Of a stretch of DNA of 64,000 nt, positions 8,635 through 17,153 are shown in pieces. The stretch covers positions 1 to 64,000 of the forward strand of contig NZ_VFEV01000028.1 in the NCBI RefSeq assembly GCF_007858275.1, given 5' to 3'. The notes beneath the pieces are model-generated. The model did not search any database and was not told the origin of the DNA. It saw only the letters and a list, made by a program, of their open reading frames with translations. This DNA comes from Pseudomonas proteolytica. Lineage in GTDB: Bacteria; Pseudomonadota; Gammaproteobacteria; Pseudomonadales; Pseudomonadaceae. Position 1 is the stretch's first letter; every line of letters starts with the position of its first letter. The position numbers were made by a program, and so were the translations under genes.

Positions 8635-8770
8635 CTGTGGCGAGGGGGCTCGTCCCCCGCTGGGCTGCGCAGCAGCCCCAAAACCGGCGCCCTCGAATGA
8701 ACAGACACACCTCGGCGGTCTTATTGGGGCTGCTGCGCAGCCCAACGGGGGTGTAGCCCCCTCACCACAG
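8635..8770. repeat. long GC-rich palindromic repeat, family 2, copy 2
   Basis: CTGTGGCGAGGGGGCT...GGGCTGCGCAGCAGCCCC and its inverted copy enclose a ~60-base unrelated loop. The right arm has diverged (GGTGAGGGGGCTACACCCCC). It fills most of the gap between the convergent SRPBCC and sensor-kinase genes and could serve as a bidirectional terminator or mRNA stabiliser. Confidence 0.9.
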
Positions 8771-8786
8771 GGGGGGGCTAGGGCTT

Positions 8787-10175
8787 CTACAGAGGGGTTT
8801 GTGCGCGGCAGTGCAGGGTCAATCGCGCGCCGCCGCGCTCGCTGCTGCCGACTTCCAGCCCAAAGTCATGCAGGTTGACGATCGCCGCCGCAATCGACAG
8901 GCCCAGGCCAAAGCTGCCCTGTTGCTGACCGTCACCAACCCGGTAGAAACGCTGGAACACGGCCACCCGTTCCGCTTCGGGAATCCCTGGGCCGGTGTCC
9001 ATTACCTCGATGCATGTGCTGCCGGCATCATTGATGCCGCGCAGCAGCACCTCGCCGCCCGGCGGGGTGAACTTGATTGAATTGCTCAGCAGGTTGGCCA
9101 GGGCCTCGAACAGCAGCGCCCGGTCGCCGGTAACCGAGGGCAATGCTTCGGGGGCTTGCAACAGCAGTTCCAGCTGACCTTCTTCCGCCAACGGCAGGTA
9201 GAAGTCATGGAGTTCCTGGAGCAAGGGCAAAGGATCGAATACCTGGAAACCGGAGCGGCGTTGACGGTCTTCCAGTTCGGAGATGCGCAGCAAACCGCGA
9301 AAGCGCGCCATCAACGTGTCGGTCTCGCTGATCACCTCATCGAGCTGCAAAGCCTGGGGCGAGCCGTCGGCGGTCTGCTGCTTGATCCGATACAACTGCG
9401 CACGCAAGCGGGTCAGTGGGGTGCGCAGGTCGTGGGCAATGTTGTCGCATACGCCCTTGACCTCGTTCATCAGCTTTTCGATGCGCTCAAGCATGGCGTT
9501 GACGATGGCCGCCAGCATGTCCAGTTCGTCGCGGCGGTTGGACAGCGGCAGGCGATGGGTCAGGTCGCCGGCGACGATGGCTTCGGCGCTGGCCTGGATC
9601 CCGCGAATCCGCCGCAAGGGGCGCCGGCGTAGCAGGTGCCAGCCGGCGACGCCGGGGATGATGGTCAGCGAGATTGCCCAGAGCAGGGCCTGCAGAATGA
9701 TCCGGGTCACGCCCAGCAACGAGCCGTTATCGCGTACCAGCACCAGCCAGCGGCCATCCTGGGTGTGGGTCGCCACCGCATCGCAACTGCCCCGGGGCAG
9801 TTTCGGGTCGTCCGATTCGGTGCAGTTGGCCAGGGCATGGATGTGCCCGTCGAGGGGCAAGTCTGCCGGGATCTGCTGGATTGGGCCGCTAAGGGGCCGT
9901 TGTTGCCCATCGAACAGGCCATAGGCGTCAATGCCCTTCATATCGAAGGTCATGCTGGTGGCCAGGGCTTCATCCAGTTGCGCGCCCTCGAAGCGCTGGA
10001 ACAGGTGTTGGCGTTGCATCAGCGAGTGGCGCGAGAGGTCGCCCAGGTAACCCGAGACTTCGTAATAGAGCACCCCCATGAGGATGCAACTCCAGGCCAC
10101 GAACAGCGAGCTGTACAGGGCCAGCAGGCGGCTGCTGGAGGAGCGCCAGCCGTTAGACGGGTTCAGCAATGACAT
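8787..10175 (-). CDS. two-component sensor histidine kinase
   Basis: A 462-residue membrane kinase. A first helix (residues ~16-40) and a second (~158-178) bracket a ~115-residue periplasmic sensor domain that contains two Cys. HAMP follows (~180-235). The HisKA box NIAHDLRTP places the phosphorylated His at 248, and an HATPase_c domain follows (N box LLSNSIKFTPPG, G1 DTGPGIP, G2 GLGLSI). The start overlaps the end of the response-regulator gene by 23 bases, indicating translational coupling. The signal is unknown; the sequence does not identify the pair with a named system. Confidence 0.93.
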   Translation of the reverse strand: MSLLNPSNGWRSSSSRLLALYSSLFVAWSCILMGVLYYEVSGYLGDLSRHSLMQRQHLFQRFEGAQLDEALATSMTFDMKGIDAYGLFDGQQRPLSGPIQQIPADLPLDGHIHALANCTESDDPKLPRGSCDAVATHTQDGRWLVLVRDNGSLLGVTRIILQALLWAISLTIIPGVAGWHLLRRRPLRRIRGIQASAEAIVAGDLTHRLPLSNRRDELDMLAAIVNAMLERIEKLMNEVKGVCDNIAHDLRTPLTRLRAQLYRIKQQTADGSPQALQLDEVISETDTLMARFRGLLRISELEDRQRRSGFQVFDPLPLLQELHDFYLPLAEEGQLELLLQAPEALPSVTGDRALLFEALANLLSNSIKFTPPGGEVLLRGINDAGSTCIEVMDTGPGIPEAERVAVFQRFYRVGDGQQQGSFGLGLSIAAAIVNLHDFGLEVGSSERGGARLTLHCRAQTPL

Positions 10176-10836
10176 AGCCCGAACCTCGTACCGTGCGGAT
10201 CAGCGGCGTCAGGCCCGGCGGGTCGATTTTCTTGCGCAGGCGGCCAATGTGCACGTCGATCAGGTTGGTGCCCGGGTCGAAGTGATAGCCCCAGACTTCC
10301 TCGAAGATCATCATCCGCGAGAGGATCTGCCCGGTGTTGCGCATCAGGAATTCCAGCAATTTGTACTCGGTGGGCAGCAGGCTCAGTGGCTGGTCGGCGC
10401 GACTGGCTTCGCGGCTGATCAGGTTCAGCTCCAGGTCGGCCACGCGCAATGCGGTTTGCGCGGCCTTGAGCGCATTGTTGCGCCGCAGCAGCACCTCGAC
10501 CCGGGCCGCCATCTCGTCGGAGGCAAAGGGTTTGGTCAGGTAGTCATCGCCCCCGGCGCGCAGCCCGCGCACCCGCTCATCCACGTCGGAGAGGGCGCTG
10601 ATCATCAGGATCGGCGTCGCCACCCCGAGGGTGCGCAAGGTGGTGACGATGGCCAGGCCATCGAGCTCCGGGAGCATGCGGTCGAGGGTGATCAGGTCGT
10701 AATCGCCACTCACCGCCCGCGACAGGCCCTCGCGGCCGTTGTCGACCCAATCCACGTCCAGTCCATGACTGCTCAACTCGGCGACGATCTCGCGGGCCGT
10801 CACGGCGTCGTCTTCGATGGTCAAAATGCGCGTCAT
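10153..10836 (-). CDS. OmpR/PhoB-family response regulator
   Basis: A 227-residue protein with a receiver domain (acidic pair at residues 9-10, phospho-acceptor Asp52 in LITLDRMLPE, Lys in LTKPF) and a C-terminal winged-helix DNA-binding domain (LLPTEYKLLEFLMRNTG, VDVHIGRLRKK-type recognition helix). The ATG at 10836 has AGGTAA upstream. It is the first gene of a two-gene operon with the kinase at 8787-10175. Target genes cannot be read from the window. Confidence 0.93.
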   Translation of the reverse strand: MTRILTIEDDAVTAREIVAELSSHGLDVDWVDNGREGLSRAVSGDYDLITLDRMLPELDGLAIVTTLRTLGVATPILMISALSDVDERVRGLRAGGDDYLTKPFASDEMAARVEVLLRRNNALKAAQTALRVADLELNLISREASRADQPLSLLPTEYKLLEFLMRNTGQILSRMMIFEEVWGYHFDPGTNLIDVHIGRLRKKIDPPGLTPLIRTVRGSGYVIAEPV

Positions 10837-10945
10837 AAGGGTTACCTGGTCACACGGAAATGGGGGGCATTTTGCCAAGAAATGATCGCGAGGTTTCTAA
10901 AAGAAAATTCATGTAGGCAGTTCTTAAGGCTACCTCGGTCAACAG

Positions 10946-11032
10946 GTGGGAGCGGGCTTGCTCGCGAAAGCGGTGTATCAGTACATGCACCCGGTGCTGA
11001 TACACCGCTTTCGCGAGCAAGCCCGCTCCCAC
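10946..11032. repeat. REP inverted pair
   Basis: GTGGGAGCGGGCTTGCTCG and its complement at the two ends of an 87-base hairpin; inner arms GCGGTGTATCAG/CTGATACACCGC extend the stem. Located in the divergent gap between the response regulator and the membrane-protein gene at 11232. Confidence 0.93.
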
Positions 11033-11162
11033 AGGGGTTGGCGGATGGCTTGGGAATGCATAACGCCCGCCACTTACGCGGCGTTCTTGCAAGTTGCATG
11101 ATCCTAGGAAGTTCAACTTACTTATCTCATTGAAATTAAAAGGTTTTTATTTTTGTGGCTAC

Positions 11163-11178
11163 TGGCACGGCGCCTGCA
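11163..11178 (+). promoter_or_regulatory. predicted sigma54 (RpoN) promoter
   Basis: TGGCACGGCGCCTGCA matches the -24/-12 consensus TGGCACG-N4-TTGC at every invariant base: GG at 11164-11165 and GC at 11176-11177, exactly 12 bases apart. Transcription would begin near 11189, about 43 bases before the ATG at 11232. No bacterial enhancer-binding protein gene is nearby. Confidence 0.6.
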
Positions 11179-11231
11179 CTGTCCCTTTTGACAGATGTAA
11201 CACCATTTTTCATGCCTGGAGCACAACAACA

Positions 11232-12119
11232 ATGATGACATCCTCATCCACTTTGCAAGAGTCGAGCACGCTCTCCGGGGTTTCCTGGGGGGCGATCTTT
11301 GCCGGGGCCGCAGCTGCCGCTGCATTGTCCCTGGTCCTGGTGTTGCTGGGCTTCGGCCTGGGCTTTTCGGCGGTGTCGCCGTGGGCCGACAGCGGCATCA
11401 GCGCCAAGGGCCTGGGCATTTCCACGATTGTCTGGCTGGCCTTCACCCAGATTGTCGCGGCGGGGCTGGGCGGTTATATCGCCGGCCGGCTGCGGGTCAA
11501 GTGGGCCAATATGCATGGCGATGAGGTGTACTTTCGCGACACCGCCCACGGCTTTCTCGCCTGGGCCGTGGCCACGCTGGTGACCGCAACCCTGGTGGTC
11601 GGCTCGGTCAGCAGTATTGTCGGTGGCGGTGTACAGGCAGGTGCGAGCGTGGCCTCGGGCGCCGCCAGCGGCTTGACCCAGGCTGCCGGCAACGCGGCCA
11701 ATGGCGATGACTTCGGCTATTACGTCGACAGCCTGTTCCGCGATGATCGCCCGGCAGCGGCCAGCGATGACGCAGTGCATGGCGTGGTGGCGCGGATCTT
11801 CGCCCGCACCCTGGGCAACGATGGCCAACTGGCCCCGCAAGACCGTGCCTACCTGGCGCAGTTGATCAGCCAGCGCACCAACCTCAGCCAGGCCGATGCC
11901 GAACGGCGTGTCGACCAGGTCTACGGTGATGCCCGCAAAGCCCTGGAAGATGCCAAGTTGAAGGCCAAGCAGGCCGCCGATACCGCCAGCAAGATCGCCG
12001 CCGTGACCTCGTTGTGGACCTTCGTCGCGCTGTTGCTCGGTGCCTTCTTTGCCAGCTTCGCCGCAACCTTCGGCGGTCGCCGCCGGGATGCCGTGGTGTA
12101 CCTGGAAACCATTCGTTAA
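11232..12119 (+). CDS. conserved membrane protein of unknown function (295 aa)
   Basis: Predicted topology: one helix at residues ~14-42 (AIFAGAAAAAALSLVLVLLG), a second at ~65-85 containing a glycine zipper (AAGLGGYIAGRL), a third at ~105-130, then a ~120-residue Ala/Gln-rich region with coiled-coil character (ADAERRVDQVYGDARKALEDAKLKAK, written here in part) and a final helix near residue 265. I do not recognise the function. The double ATG at 11232/11235 is used; GGAG lies about 10 bases upstream. A sigma54-type promoter precedes it and a 24-residue peptide gene follows 15 bases after the stop, then a strong terminator, so the two form one transcription unit. Confidence 0.8.
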   Translation: MMTSSSTLQESSTLSGVSWGAIFAGAAAAAALSLVLVLLGFGLGFSAVSPWADSGISAKGLGISTIVWLAFTQIVAAGLGGYIAGRLRVKWANMHGDEVYFRDTAHGFLAWAVATLVTATLVVGSVSSIVGGGVQAGASVASGAASGLTQAAGNAANGDDFGYYVDSLFRDDRPAAASDDAVHGVVARIFARTLGNDGQLAPQDRAYLAQLISQRTNLSQADAERRVDQVYGDARKALEDAKLKAKQAADTASKIAAVTSLWTFVALLLGAFFASFAATFGGRRRDAVVYLETIR

Positions 12120-12134
12120 TTAAAGGAGAACGTC

Positions 12135-12209
12135 ATGCGCTCATTACTGCTGTGGTTCCTCGGTGTGCCTATCCCGGTCATTATCCTGATCGCGATCTTT
12201 ATGCACTGA
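12135..12209 (+). CDS. 24-residue single-helix membrane peptide
   Basis: MRSLLLWFLGVPIPVIILIA plus IFMH: one hydrophobic helix with a Pro break and a basic N-terminus. A strong AAAGGAG lies eight bases before the ATG. It follows the membrane-protein gene by 15 bases and precedes an intrinsic terminator by 21 bases, so it sits at the end of a defined operon. The good ribosome site and coding placement support translation; function unknown, possibly a small subunit of the upstream protein. Confidence 0.7.
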   Translation: MRSLLLWFLGVPIPVIILIAIFMH

Positions 12210-12230
12210 TCCACTGAGGTGCTTGATCAA

Positions 12231-12265
12231 GGCCGCTCCTGCATTGCAGGGGCGGCCCTTTTTTT
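12231..12265 (+). terminator. rho-independent terminator
   Basis: GGCCGCTCCTGCA pairs with TGCAGGGGCGGCC (one G-T/G bulge region) followed by seven T. It ends the sigma54-promoted membrane-protein/peptide operon. The T run overlaps the stop codon of the convergent iolR gene. Confidence 0.9.
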
Positions 12266-13169
12266 AATCGTCAAACCCCACCTGCTCGTGAATCTCATCG
12301 ACCTTCAGCTCCAGCCGGTACGCCACGGCAATAAACAGCGCCTGGCACAGGCACAGCGTGGCACTCAGCGAGCGGAACGCAAACGACGACCCTTCATTGA
12401 CCAGCAACACCGTGTTGGCACGCTTGGCCAGCGGTGACAGGTTGCTGTCGGTGATGATCAGCGTCTTGGCCTGGTGATGCTGGGCGATGCGCAGGCAGTG
12501 CTGGGTTTCCTTGCCGTAGGGGGTGAAGCTGATGGCGATCACCAGGTCATTGGCACGCACGCTGCGCATCTGTTCGCGGTAGCTGCCGCCCAGCCCCGAG
12601 ACCAGGTGGATGCGCTTGTTGGTGTGCTGCAGGTTGTAGACCAGGTAGTCGGCCACTGCAAAAGACCGGCGCACCCCGACCACGTAGATATTGTCGGCGT
12701 TGACCACCAGGTCCACGGCTTTCTCGAAGGCGGCGTCGTCCAACTCCAGGCCCAGGCGCTCGATACCAGACAGCGTGGCATTCACGCATTCACGGGCCAG
12801 ATCGCCGGCGCTGGCTTTCTGCGACTTGTTGGCGATCATGCTGCGAATGCGCTGCTGGTAGTTCTGCACCGGCGTGGTCTTGTGGGTATACGCCTCGCGA
12901 AACAGCGCCTGCATTTCACTGAAACCGCTGAAACCAAAGCGCTGGGAAAAGCGCACGATGGCCGATGGGTGGACTTCGCATTCCCGGGCGATATCGCTGA
13001 TGCGATCGACCATGATCCGATCGCTCTGCTGGCTCATGTAGCTGGCGATGCGCTTGAGCTGGCGGGGCAGGCTTTCGTATTCATCGGTGATCAGCTGCAA
13101 CAGACGCTCGGCATTGATCGGAGGGCTGGCGAGCGTCTCGGTGGGAGCCTGCTGATCGGTGCGGGACAT
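12264..13169 (-). CDS. iolR: RpiR/MurR-family regulator of inositol catabolism
   Basis: A 301-residue protein with an N-terminal RpiR-type HTH (residues ~15-95, SDIARECEVHPSAIVRFSQ as the HTH core) and a C-terminal SIS sugar-phosphate isomerase-like domain (residues ~125-265, IYVVGVRRSFAVADYLVY and VIAISFTPYGKET). The SIS domain usually senses a sugar-phosphate. The ATG at 13169 has AAGGA upstream. The gene is divergent from the iolC operon, and palindromic sites lie in between, so it most likely represses both. RpiR-type IolR regulators are known in Pseudomonas and Salmonella (there called IolR); the identity here rests on position. Confidence 0.88.
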   Translation of the reverse strand: MSRTDQQAPTETLASPPINAERLLQLITDEYESLPRQLKRIASYMSQQSDRIMVDRISDIARECEVHPSAIVRFSQRFGFSGFSEMQALFREAYTHKTTPVQNYQQRIRSMIANKSQKASAGDLARECVNATLSGIERLGLELDDAAFEKAVDLVVNADNIYVVGVRRSFAVADYLVYNLQHTNKRIHLVSGLGGSYREQMRSVRANDLVIAISFTPYGKETQHCLRIAQHHQAKTLIITDSNLSPLAKRANTVLLVNEGSSFAFRSLSATLCLCQALFIAVAYRLELKVDEIHEQVGFDD

Positions 13170-13276
13170 GGGCAATCCTTTTGGCTTGTTCTTACAGGGC
13201 AGGTGAGCGGCACCTTGCCCCTGACAATAGGTCGATGGGCGCAAGTCTACAGGGAAGGCGGCAAAAAATATCTTAA

Positions 13277-13292
13277 TGGAATATATATTCCA
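13277..13292. promoter_or_regulatory. predicted IolR operator 1
   Basis: TGGAATATATATTCCA is a perfect 16-base palindrome. GGAAT/ATTCC palindromes are typical operators of RpiR-family regulators. It lies about 108 bases upstream of iolR's start and 30 bases before the iolC -35 region, within the likely iolR promoter. Confidence 0.65.
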
Positions 13293-13305
13293 CATAAAAT
13301 ATTTA

Positions 13306-13345
13306 TGGAATAAATATTGATTGATGGCGTGGGACGTCCTAGTCT
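13306..13345 (+). promoter_or_regulatory. predicted iolC promoter with overlapping IolR operator 2
   Basis: A degenerate operator (TGGAATAAATATTGAT, 13306-13321) matches operator 1 in its left half. It overlaps a sigma70-like -35 TTGATT (13317-13322), which is followed after 17 bases by TAGTCT (13340-13345). Binding there would block RNA polymerase, consistent with repression of iolC. Start of transcription would be near 13352. Confidence 0.5.
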
Positions 13346-13410
13346 GCATCCACCAAGAGCGTCGCCATCACGATGGCCGGCGCGGGCTGATAAAAATAAC
13401 AGGAGCCAGC

Positions 13411-15348
13411 ATGGGCCAGACTCGTTTTGCCAGTGGGCGTCAATTGGATCTGATTTGTCTTGGGCGCCTGGGCGTCGATCTGTATGCGCAGCAAGTCGGG
13501 GCGCGGCTGGAAGATGTCACCAGTTTCGCCAAATACCTGGGGGGTTCTTCCGCCAACATCGCCTTTGGCACCGCGCGGTTGGGGCTCAAGTCGGCGATGT
13601 TGAGCCGGGTCGGCGACGATCATATGGGGCGCTTCCTGGTGGAGTCGTTGGTGCGTGAGGGCTGCGATGTCAGCGGTATCACCGTCGACCCGCAGCGCCT
13701 GACGGCCATGGTCCTGCTGGGCCTCAAGGACCGCGAAACCTTCCCCCTGGTGTTCTACCGCGAAAACTGCGCCGACATGGCCCTGTGCGCCGCGGATATC
13801 CGCGAACCCTTGATTGCCAGCAGCAAGGCGCTGTTGATCACCGGCACCCATTTTTCTACCGATGGCGTGTACCAGGCCAGCCTCCAGGCCCTGGACTACG
13901 CCGAGCGGCACGGCGTCAAGCGCGTGCTGGATATCGACTACCGCCCGGTGCTCTGGGGCCTGGCGGGCAAGGCTGACGGCGAGACGCGTTTTGTTGCCGA
14001 CCAGAACGTCAGCCAGCACCTGCAAGGCATCCTGCCGCGCTTTGACCTGATTGTCGGCACCGAGGAAGAGTTCCTGATTGCCGGCGCCAGCCAAGACCTG
14101 CTCAGCGCCTTGCGCACCGTGCGTCAACTGACGACCGCCACGCTGGTGGTCAAGCTCGGCCCGCAAGGCTGCACGGTGATCCATGGGGCCATCCCGGCGC
14201 GCCTGGAAGACGGCGCGATCTACCCCGGTGTGCGGGTCGAAGTGCTTAACGTGCTGGGTGCCGGCGATGCGTTTATGGCGGGCTTTCTCAGCGGCTGGTT
14301 GAACGACGCCGATGACGCGCGCTGCTGCCAACTGGCCAATGCCTGCGGTGGGTTGGTGGTGTCACGCCATGCCTGCGCGCCGGCGATGCCGACCCCGGCC
14401 GAGCTTGAGTACCTGTTCAGCAGCCCGGTGCCGATCACCCGGCCGGACCAGGACCCGGTGTTGCAGCGCCTGCATCAGGTCAGTGTGCCGCGCAAAGCCT
14501 GGAAGCAGCTGTTTGTGTTCGCCTTCGATCATCGCTGGCAACTGCTGGAGCTGGCGCAAAAAGGCGGCCAGGACCCGGCGCGGATCGCTGCGATCAAGCA
14601 GCTGTTTATCCAGGCGGTCGAACGCGTGGAGGGCAAGCTGCGCGAGCAGGGCGTCGAGGCCGATGTGGGCATTTTGGCCGACCAGCGTTTTGGCCAGGAT
14701 GCGCTGAACGCCGCCACCGGCCGTGGCTGGTGGGTCGCGCGCCCGGTGGAGGTCCAGGGCTCGCGGCCGCTGGCGTTCGAGCACGGCCGCTCGATCGGCA
14801 GCAACCTGATCGCCTGGCCCCAGGAGCAAATCATCAAGTGCCTGGTGCAGTTTCACCCCGACGACGAGCCGCTGCTGCGCCTGGAGCAGGAAGCGCAACT
14901 CAAGGCCCTGTATCAAGCGGCGCAAACCAGTGGCCATGAACTGCTGTTGGAAGTGGTGCCACCCAAGGATCATCCCTCGACCTACCCGGATGTGCTCTAT
15001 CGCAGCCTCAAGCGTTTGTACAACCTGGGCATCTACCCGGCGTGGTGGAAGATCGAGGCGCAGACGGCCGAGCAGTGGCGCAAGCTCGATGAGCTGATCG
15101 AGGAGCGCGATCCCTATTGCCGGGGCGTGGTATTGCTGGGCCTCAATGCCCCGGCAGATTCTTTGGCCGAGGGCTTCCAGCAGGCCAGCCAGAGCCGGAC
15201 CTGCCGTGGGTTTGCCGTGGGCCGGACGATCTTCCAGGAGCCGAGCAGGGCATGGATGGCGGGTGAAATTGACGACGAAACGCTGATCCAGCAGGTGCAG
15301 CAGACCTTCGAACAACTGATCCAGGCCTGGCGCAGCGCGAGAACTTAA
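13411..15348 (+). CDS. iolC: bifunctional 5-dehydro-2-deoxygluconokinase / DUF2090 aldolase-like protein
   Basis: A 645-residue fusion. Residues ~10-330 are a PfkB/ribokinase-type kinase with GGSSANIAFG near the substrate site and GAGDAF carrying catalytic Asp286; it phosphorylates 5-dehydro-2-deoxy-D-gluconate. Residues ~335-640 are a DUF2090 domain (begins VPRKAWKQLFVFAFDHRW), thought to be a class I aldolase-like domain giving malonate semialdehyde and DHAP, so the fusion may replace IolJ. No separate iolJ gene is in the window. AGGAG precedes the ATG at 13411, and an AAAAATAA Crc-type motif lies at 13392-13399. First gene of the inositol operon. Confidence 0.93.
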   Translation: MGQTRFASGRQLDLICLGRLGVDLYAQQVGARLEDVTSFAKYLGGSSANIAFGTARLGLKSAMLSRVGDDHMGRFLVESLVREGCDVSGITVDPQRLTAMVLLGLKDRETFPLVFYRENCADMALCAADIREPLIASSKALLITGTHFSTDGVYQASLQALDYAERHGVKRVLDIDYRPVLWGLAGKADGETRFVADQNVSQHLQGILPRFDLIVGTEEEFLIAGASQDLLSALRTVRQLTTATLVVKLGPQGCTVIHGAIPARLEDGAIYPGVRVEVLNVLGAGDAFMAGFLSGWLNDADDARCCQLANACGGLVVSRHACAPAMPTPAELEYLFSSPVPITRPDQDPVLQRLHQVSVPRKAWKQLFVFAFDHRWQLLELAQKGGQDPARIAAIKQLFIQAVERVEGKLREQGVEADVGILADQRFGQDALNAATGRGWWVARPVEVQGSRPLAFEHGRSIGSNLIAWPQEQIIKCLVQFHPDDEPLLRLEQEAQLKALYQAAQTSGHELLLEVVPPKDHPSTYPDVLYRSLKRLYNLGIYPAWWKIEAQTAEQWRKLDELIEERDPYCRGVVLLGLNAPADSLAEGFQQASQSRTCRGFAVGRTIFQEPSRAWMAGEIDDETLIQQVQQTFEQLIQAWRSART

Positions 15349-15367
15349 ACACGCTCAACTGTAGGCG

Positions 15368-15386
15368 CAGGCAAGCCAGCTCCCAC
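15368..15386. repeat. solitary half REP
   Basis: GCAGGCAAGCCAGCTCCCAC is one arm of the REP variant seen paired at 55098-55183. It has no inverted partner nearby and lies between iolC and iolE. Confidence 0.7.
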
Positions 15387-15435
15387 AGAAGCAGATTTCA
15401 GCAGCCTCAAGGTTAAAACAATAAAAGGTGCAGCC

Positions 15436-16329
15436 ATGCCCGCAATCCGTATTGGCATCAACCCCATCTCCTGGAGCAACGACGACCTGCCGGCCCTGGG
15501 CGGCGAGACGCCCTTGAGCACCGCGCTCGGCGAAGGCAAGGCCATTGGCTACGCAGGTTTCGAGCTCAACGGCAAATTCCCCAAGGACGCCAAGGGCGTG
15601 GGTGATGTGTTGCGTCCCTACGACCTGGCGCTGGTCTCCGGCTGGTACTCCAGCCGCCTGGCCCGGCGCTCGGTGGCGGAAGAAATCGACGCCATCGCCA
15701 GCCATGTGCAACTGCTGCGCGACAATGGCGCCACGGTGCTGGTCTACGGCGAGGTGGCCGACTCGATCCAGGGCGCGCCGATCCGCCTGCTCGAGCGCCC
15801 GCGCTTTCACAGCGAACAGGCTTGGCAGGCCTATGCCGACAAGCTCACCGAACTGGCGCGCTTTACCCTGTCCCAGGGCGTGCGCCTGGCCTATCACCAC
15901 CATATGGGCGCCTATGTCGAATCCCCGGAAGACATCGACACCCTGATGCGCCTCACTGGCCCCGAGGTTGGCCTGCTGTTCGATTCGGGGCACTGCTATA
16001 TGGGGGGCGGCGAACCGGTGGAGGTGCTGCGCAAGCACCTGGACCGTATCTGCCATGTGCATTTCAAGGACGTGCGCAAACCGGTGGTGCAACTGGCGCG
16101 CAACCAGATGTGGAGCTTCCCCGACTGCATCGTCAACGGCACCTTCACCGTGCCCGGCGATGGCGATATCGACTTTGCCGAGTTGCTGGACGTGCTGCTG
16201 GGCGCCGGCTACAGCGGCTGGTTGGTGGTGGAGGCCGAGCAGGATCCGGCTGTGGCGCCCAGCTATGTCTATGCGAAAAAAGGCTTCGATACCTTGCGCG
16301 CGCTGTTGGATGCGAGGGCCGGACAATGA
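15436..16329 (+). CDS. iolE: myo-inosose-2 dehydratase
   Basis: A 297-residue TIM-barrel protein of the xylose-isomerase-like family, the usual length for IolE. It dehydrates 2-keto-myo-inositol to 3D-(3,5/4)-trihydroxycyclohexane-1,2-dione. Visible features are the N-terminal strand GINPISWSNDD and metal-ligand candidates: Glu in YGEVAD, His-rich YHHHMGAYVE, Asp/His in LLFDSGHCYMGGG, His in ICHVHFKD and Glu in VVEAEQDP. The start has AAAAGGTG upstream, and an AACAATAA Crc-type motif lies at 15417-15424. The stop overlaps the iolB start (ATGA). Confidence 0.95.
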   Translation: MPAIRIGINPISWSNDDLPALGGETPLSTALGEGKAIGYAGFELNGKFPKDAKGVGDVLRPYDLALVSGWYSSRLARRSVAEEIDAIASHVQLLRDNGATVLVYGEVADSIQGAPIRLLERPRFHSEQAWQAYADKLTELARFTLSQGVRLAYHHHMGAYVESPEDIDTLMRLTGPEVGLLFDSGHCYMGGGEPVEVLRKHLDRICHVHFKDVRKPVVQLARNQMWSFPDCIVNGTFTVPGDGDIDFAELLDVLLGAGYSGWLVVEAEQDPAVAPSYVYAKKGFDTLRALLDARAGQ

Positions 16330-17120
16330 GCCTGTTGGTCAAAAGCACGCCCCGCGGGCAAACCCTGGTCGCGCTGCCGGCCGGCGGCCTGGAGTATGTG
16401 GGGTTTAGCGCTTACCGCCTGGGCCTGGGGCAAACGCTGGCGGTCAGTGCCGACGACAAAGAGCTGTGCCTGGTGCTGCTCAGTGGCCGGGTGACGATCG
16501 ACGGCGAAGGTTTCAGTTGGCAGAACCTCGGGGATCGCCGGTCGGTGTTCGAGGATAAATCGCCGTTCGCAGCCTACCTGCCGCCAAACACGGTTGCCCA
16601 GGTGACGGCCCTGAGCGATGTGCAGATCGCCGTGTGCGCTGCGCCGGGCTCTGCTGCCGCCGGTCTTGCGCCCCGGCTGATCCGCCCCGAGCACTGCAAG
16701 CGCAGCGTGCGCGGCAAGGGCGCCAACACCCGCTATGTCTGCGACATCCTGCCCGATAGCGAACCGGCTCATTCGCTGCTGGTGGTGGAGGTGCGCACGC
16801 CGTCCGGGCATTCGTCCAGCTACCCGCCGCACAAGCACGATACCGATGACCTGCCGCACCAGAGCTTTCTGGAAGAGACCTATTACCACCAGGTCAACCC
16901 GCCCCAGGGCTTTGTGTTCCAGCGGGTGTACACCGACGACCGCAGCATCGACCAGGCCATGGCCGTGGAAAACCACGACCTGGTGGTGGTGCCCAAGGGC
17001 TATCACCCGGTCAGCGTGCCGTATGGCTACGAATCGTATTACTTGAACGTGATGGCCGGGCCCAAGCGCGCCTGGCACTTTCACAACGACCCGCAGCACA
17101 GTTGGTTGCTGGATCTCTAA
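16326..17120 (+). CDS. iolB: 5-deoxy-glucuronate isomerase
   Basis: A 264-residue bicupin of the KduI/IolB family, normal length. It converts 5-deoxy-D-glucuronate to 5-dehydro-2-deoxy-D-gluconate, the substrate of the IolC kinase. Metal ligands are expected in the second cupin: PPHKHDTDDLP with two His, the Glu in FLEETYYH, and the His in KGYHPVSVPYGYESYYLNVMAG (written in part). The ATG overlaps the iolE stop by four bases, indicating coupling. Confidence 0.95.
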   Translation: MSLLVKSTPRGQTLVALPAGGLEYVGFSAYRLGLGQTLAVSADDKELCLVLLSGRVTIDGEGFSWQNLGDRRSVFEDKSPFAAYLPPNTVAQVTALSDVQIAVCAAPGSAAAGLAPRLIRPEHCKRSVRGKGANTRYVCDILPDSEPAHSLLVVEVRTPSGHSSSYPPHKHDTDDLPHQSFLEETYYHQVNPPQGFVFQRVYTDDRSIDQAMAVENHDLVVVPKGYHPVSVPYGYESYYLNVMAGPKRAWHFHNDPQHSWLLDL

Positions 17121-17153
17121 CGACGCCAAATCCAAAAGACACGGGTGCCAAAC

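Noticed and set aside
13321..13410. In-frame extension upstream of iolC
   Set aside because: It runs through the predicted promoter and lacks a ribosome site; the ATG at 13411 has AGGAG and matches the kinase N-terminus.
13339..14331. Minus-strand open frame of 330 codons inside iolC
   Set aside because: Overlaps a well-supported kinase gene along its full length and has shadow composition.
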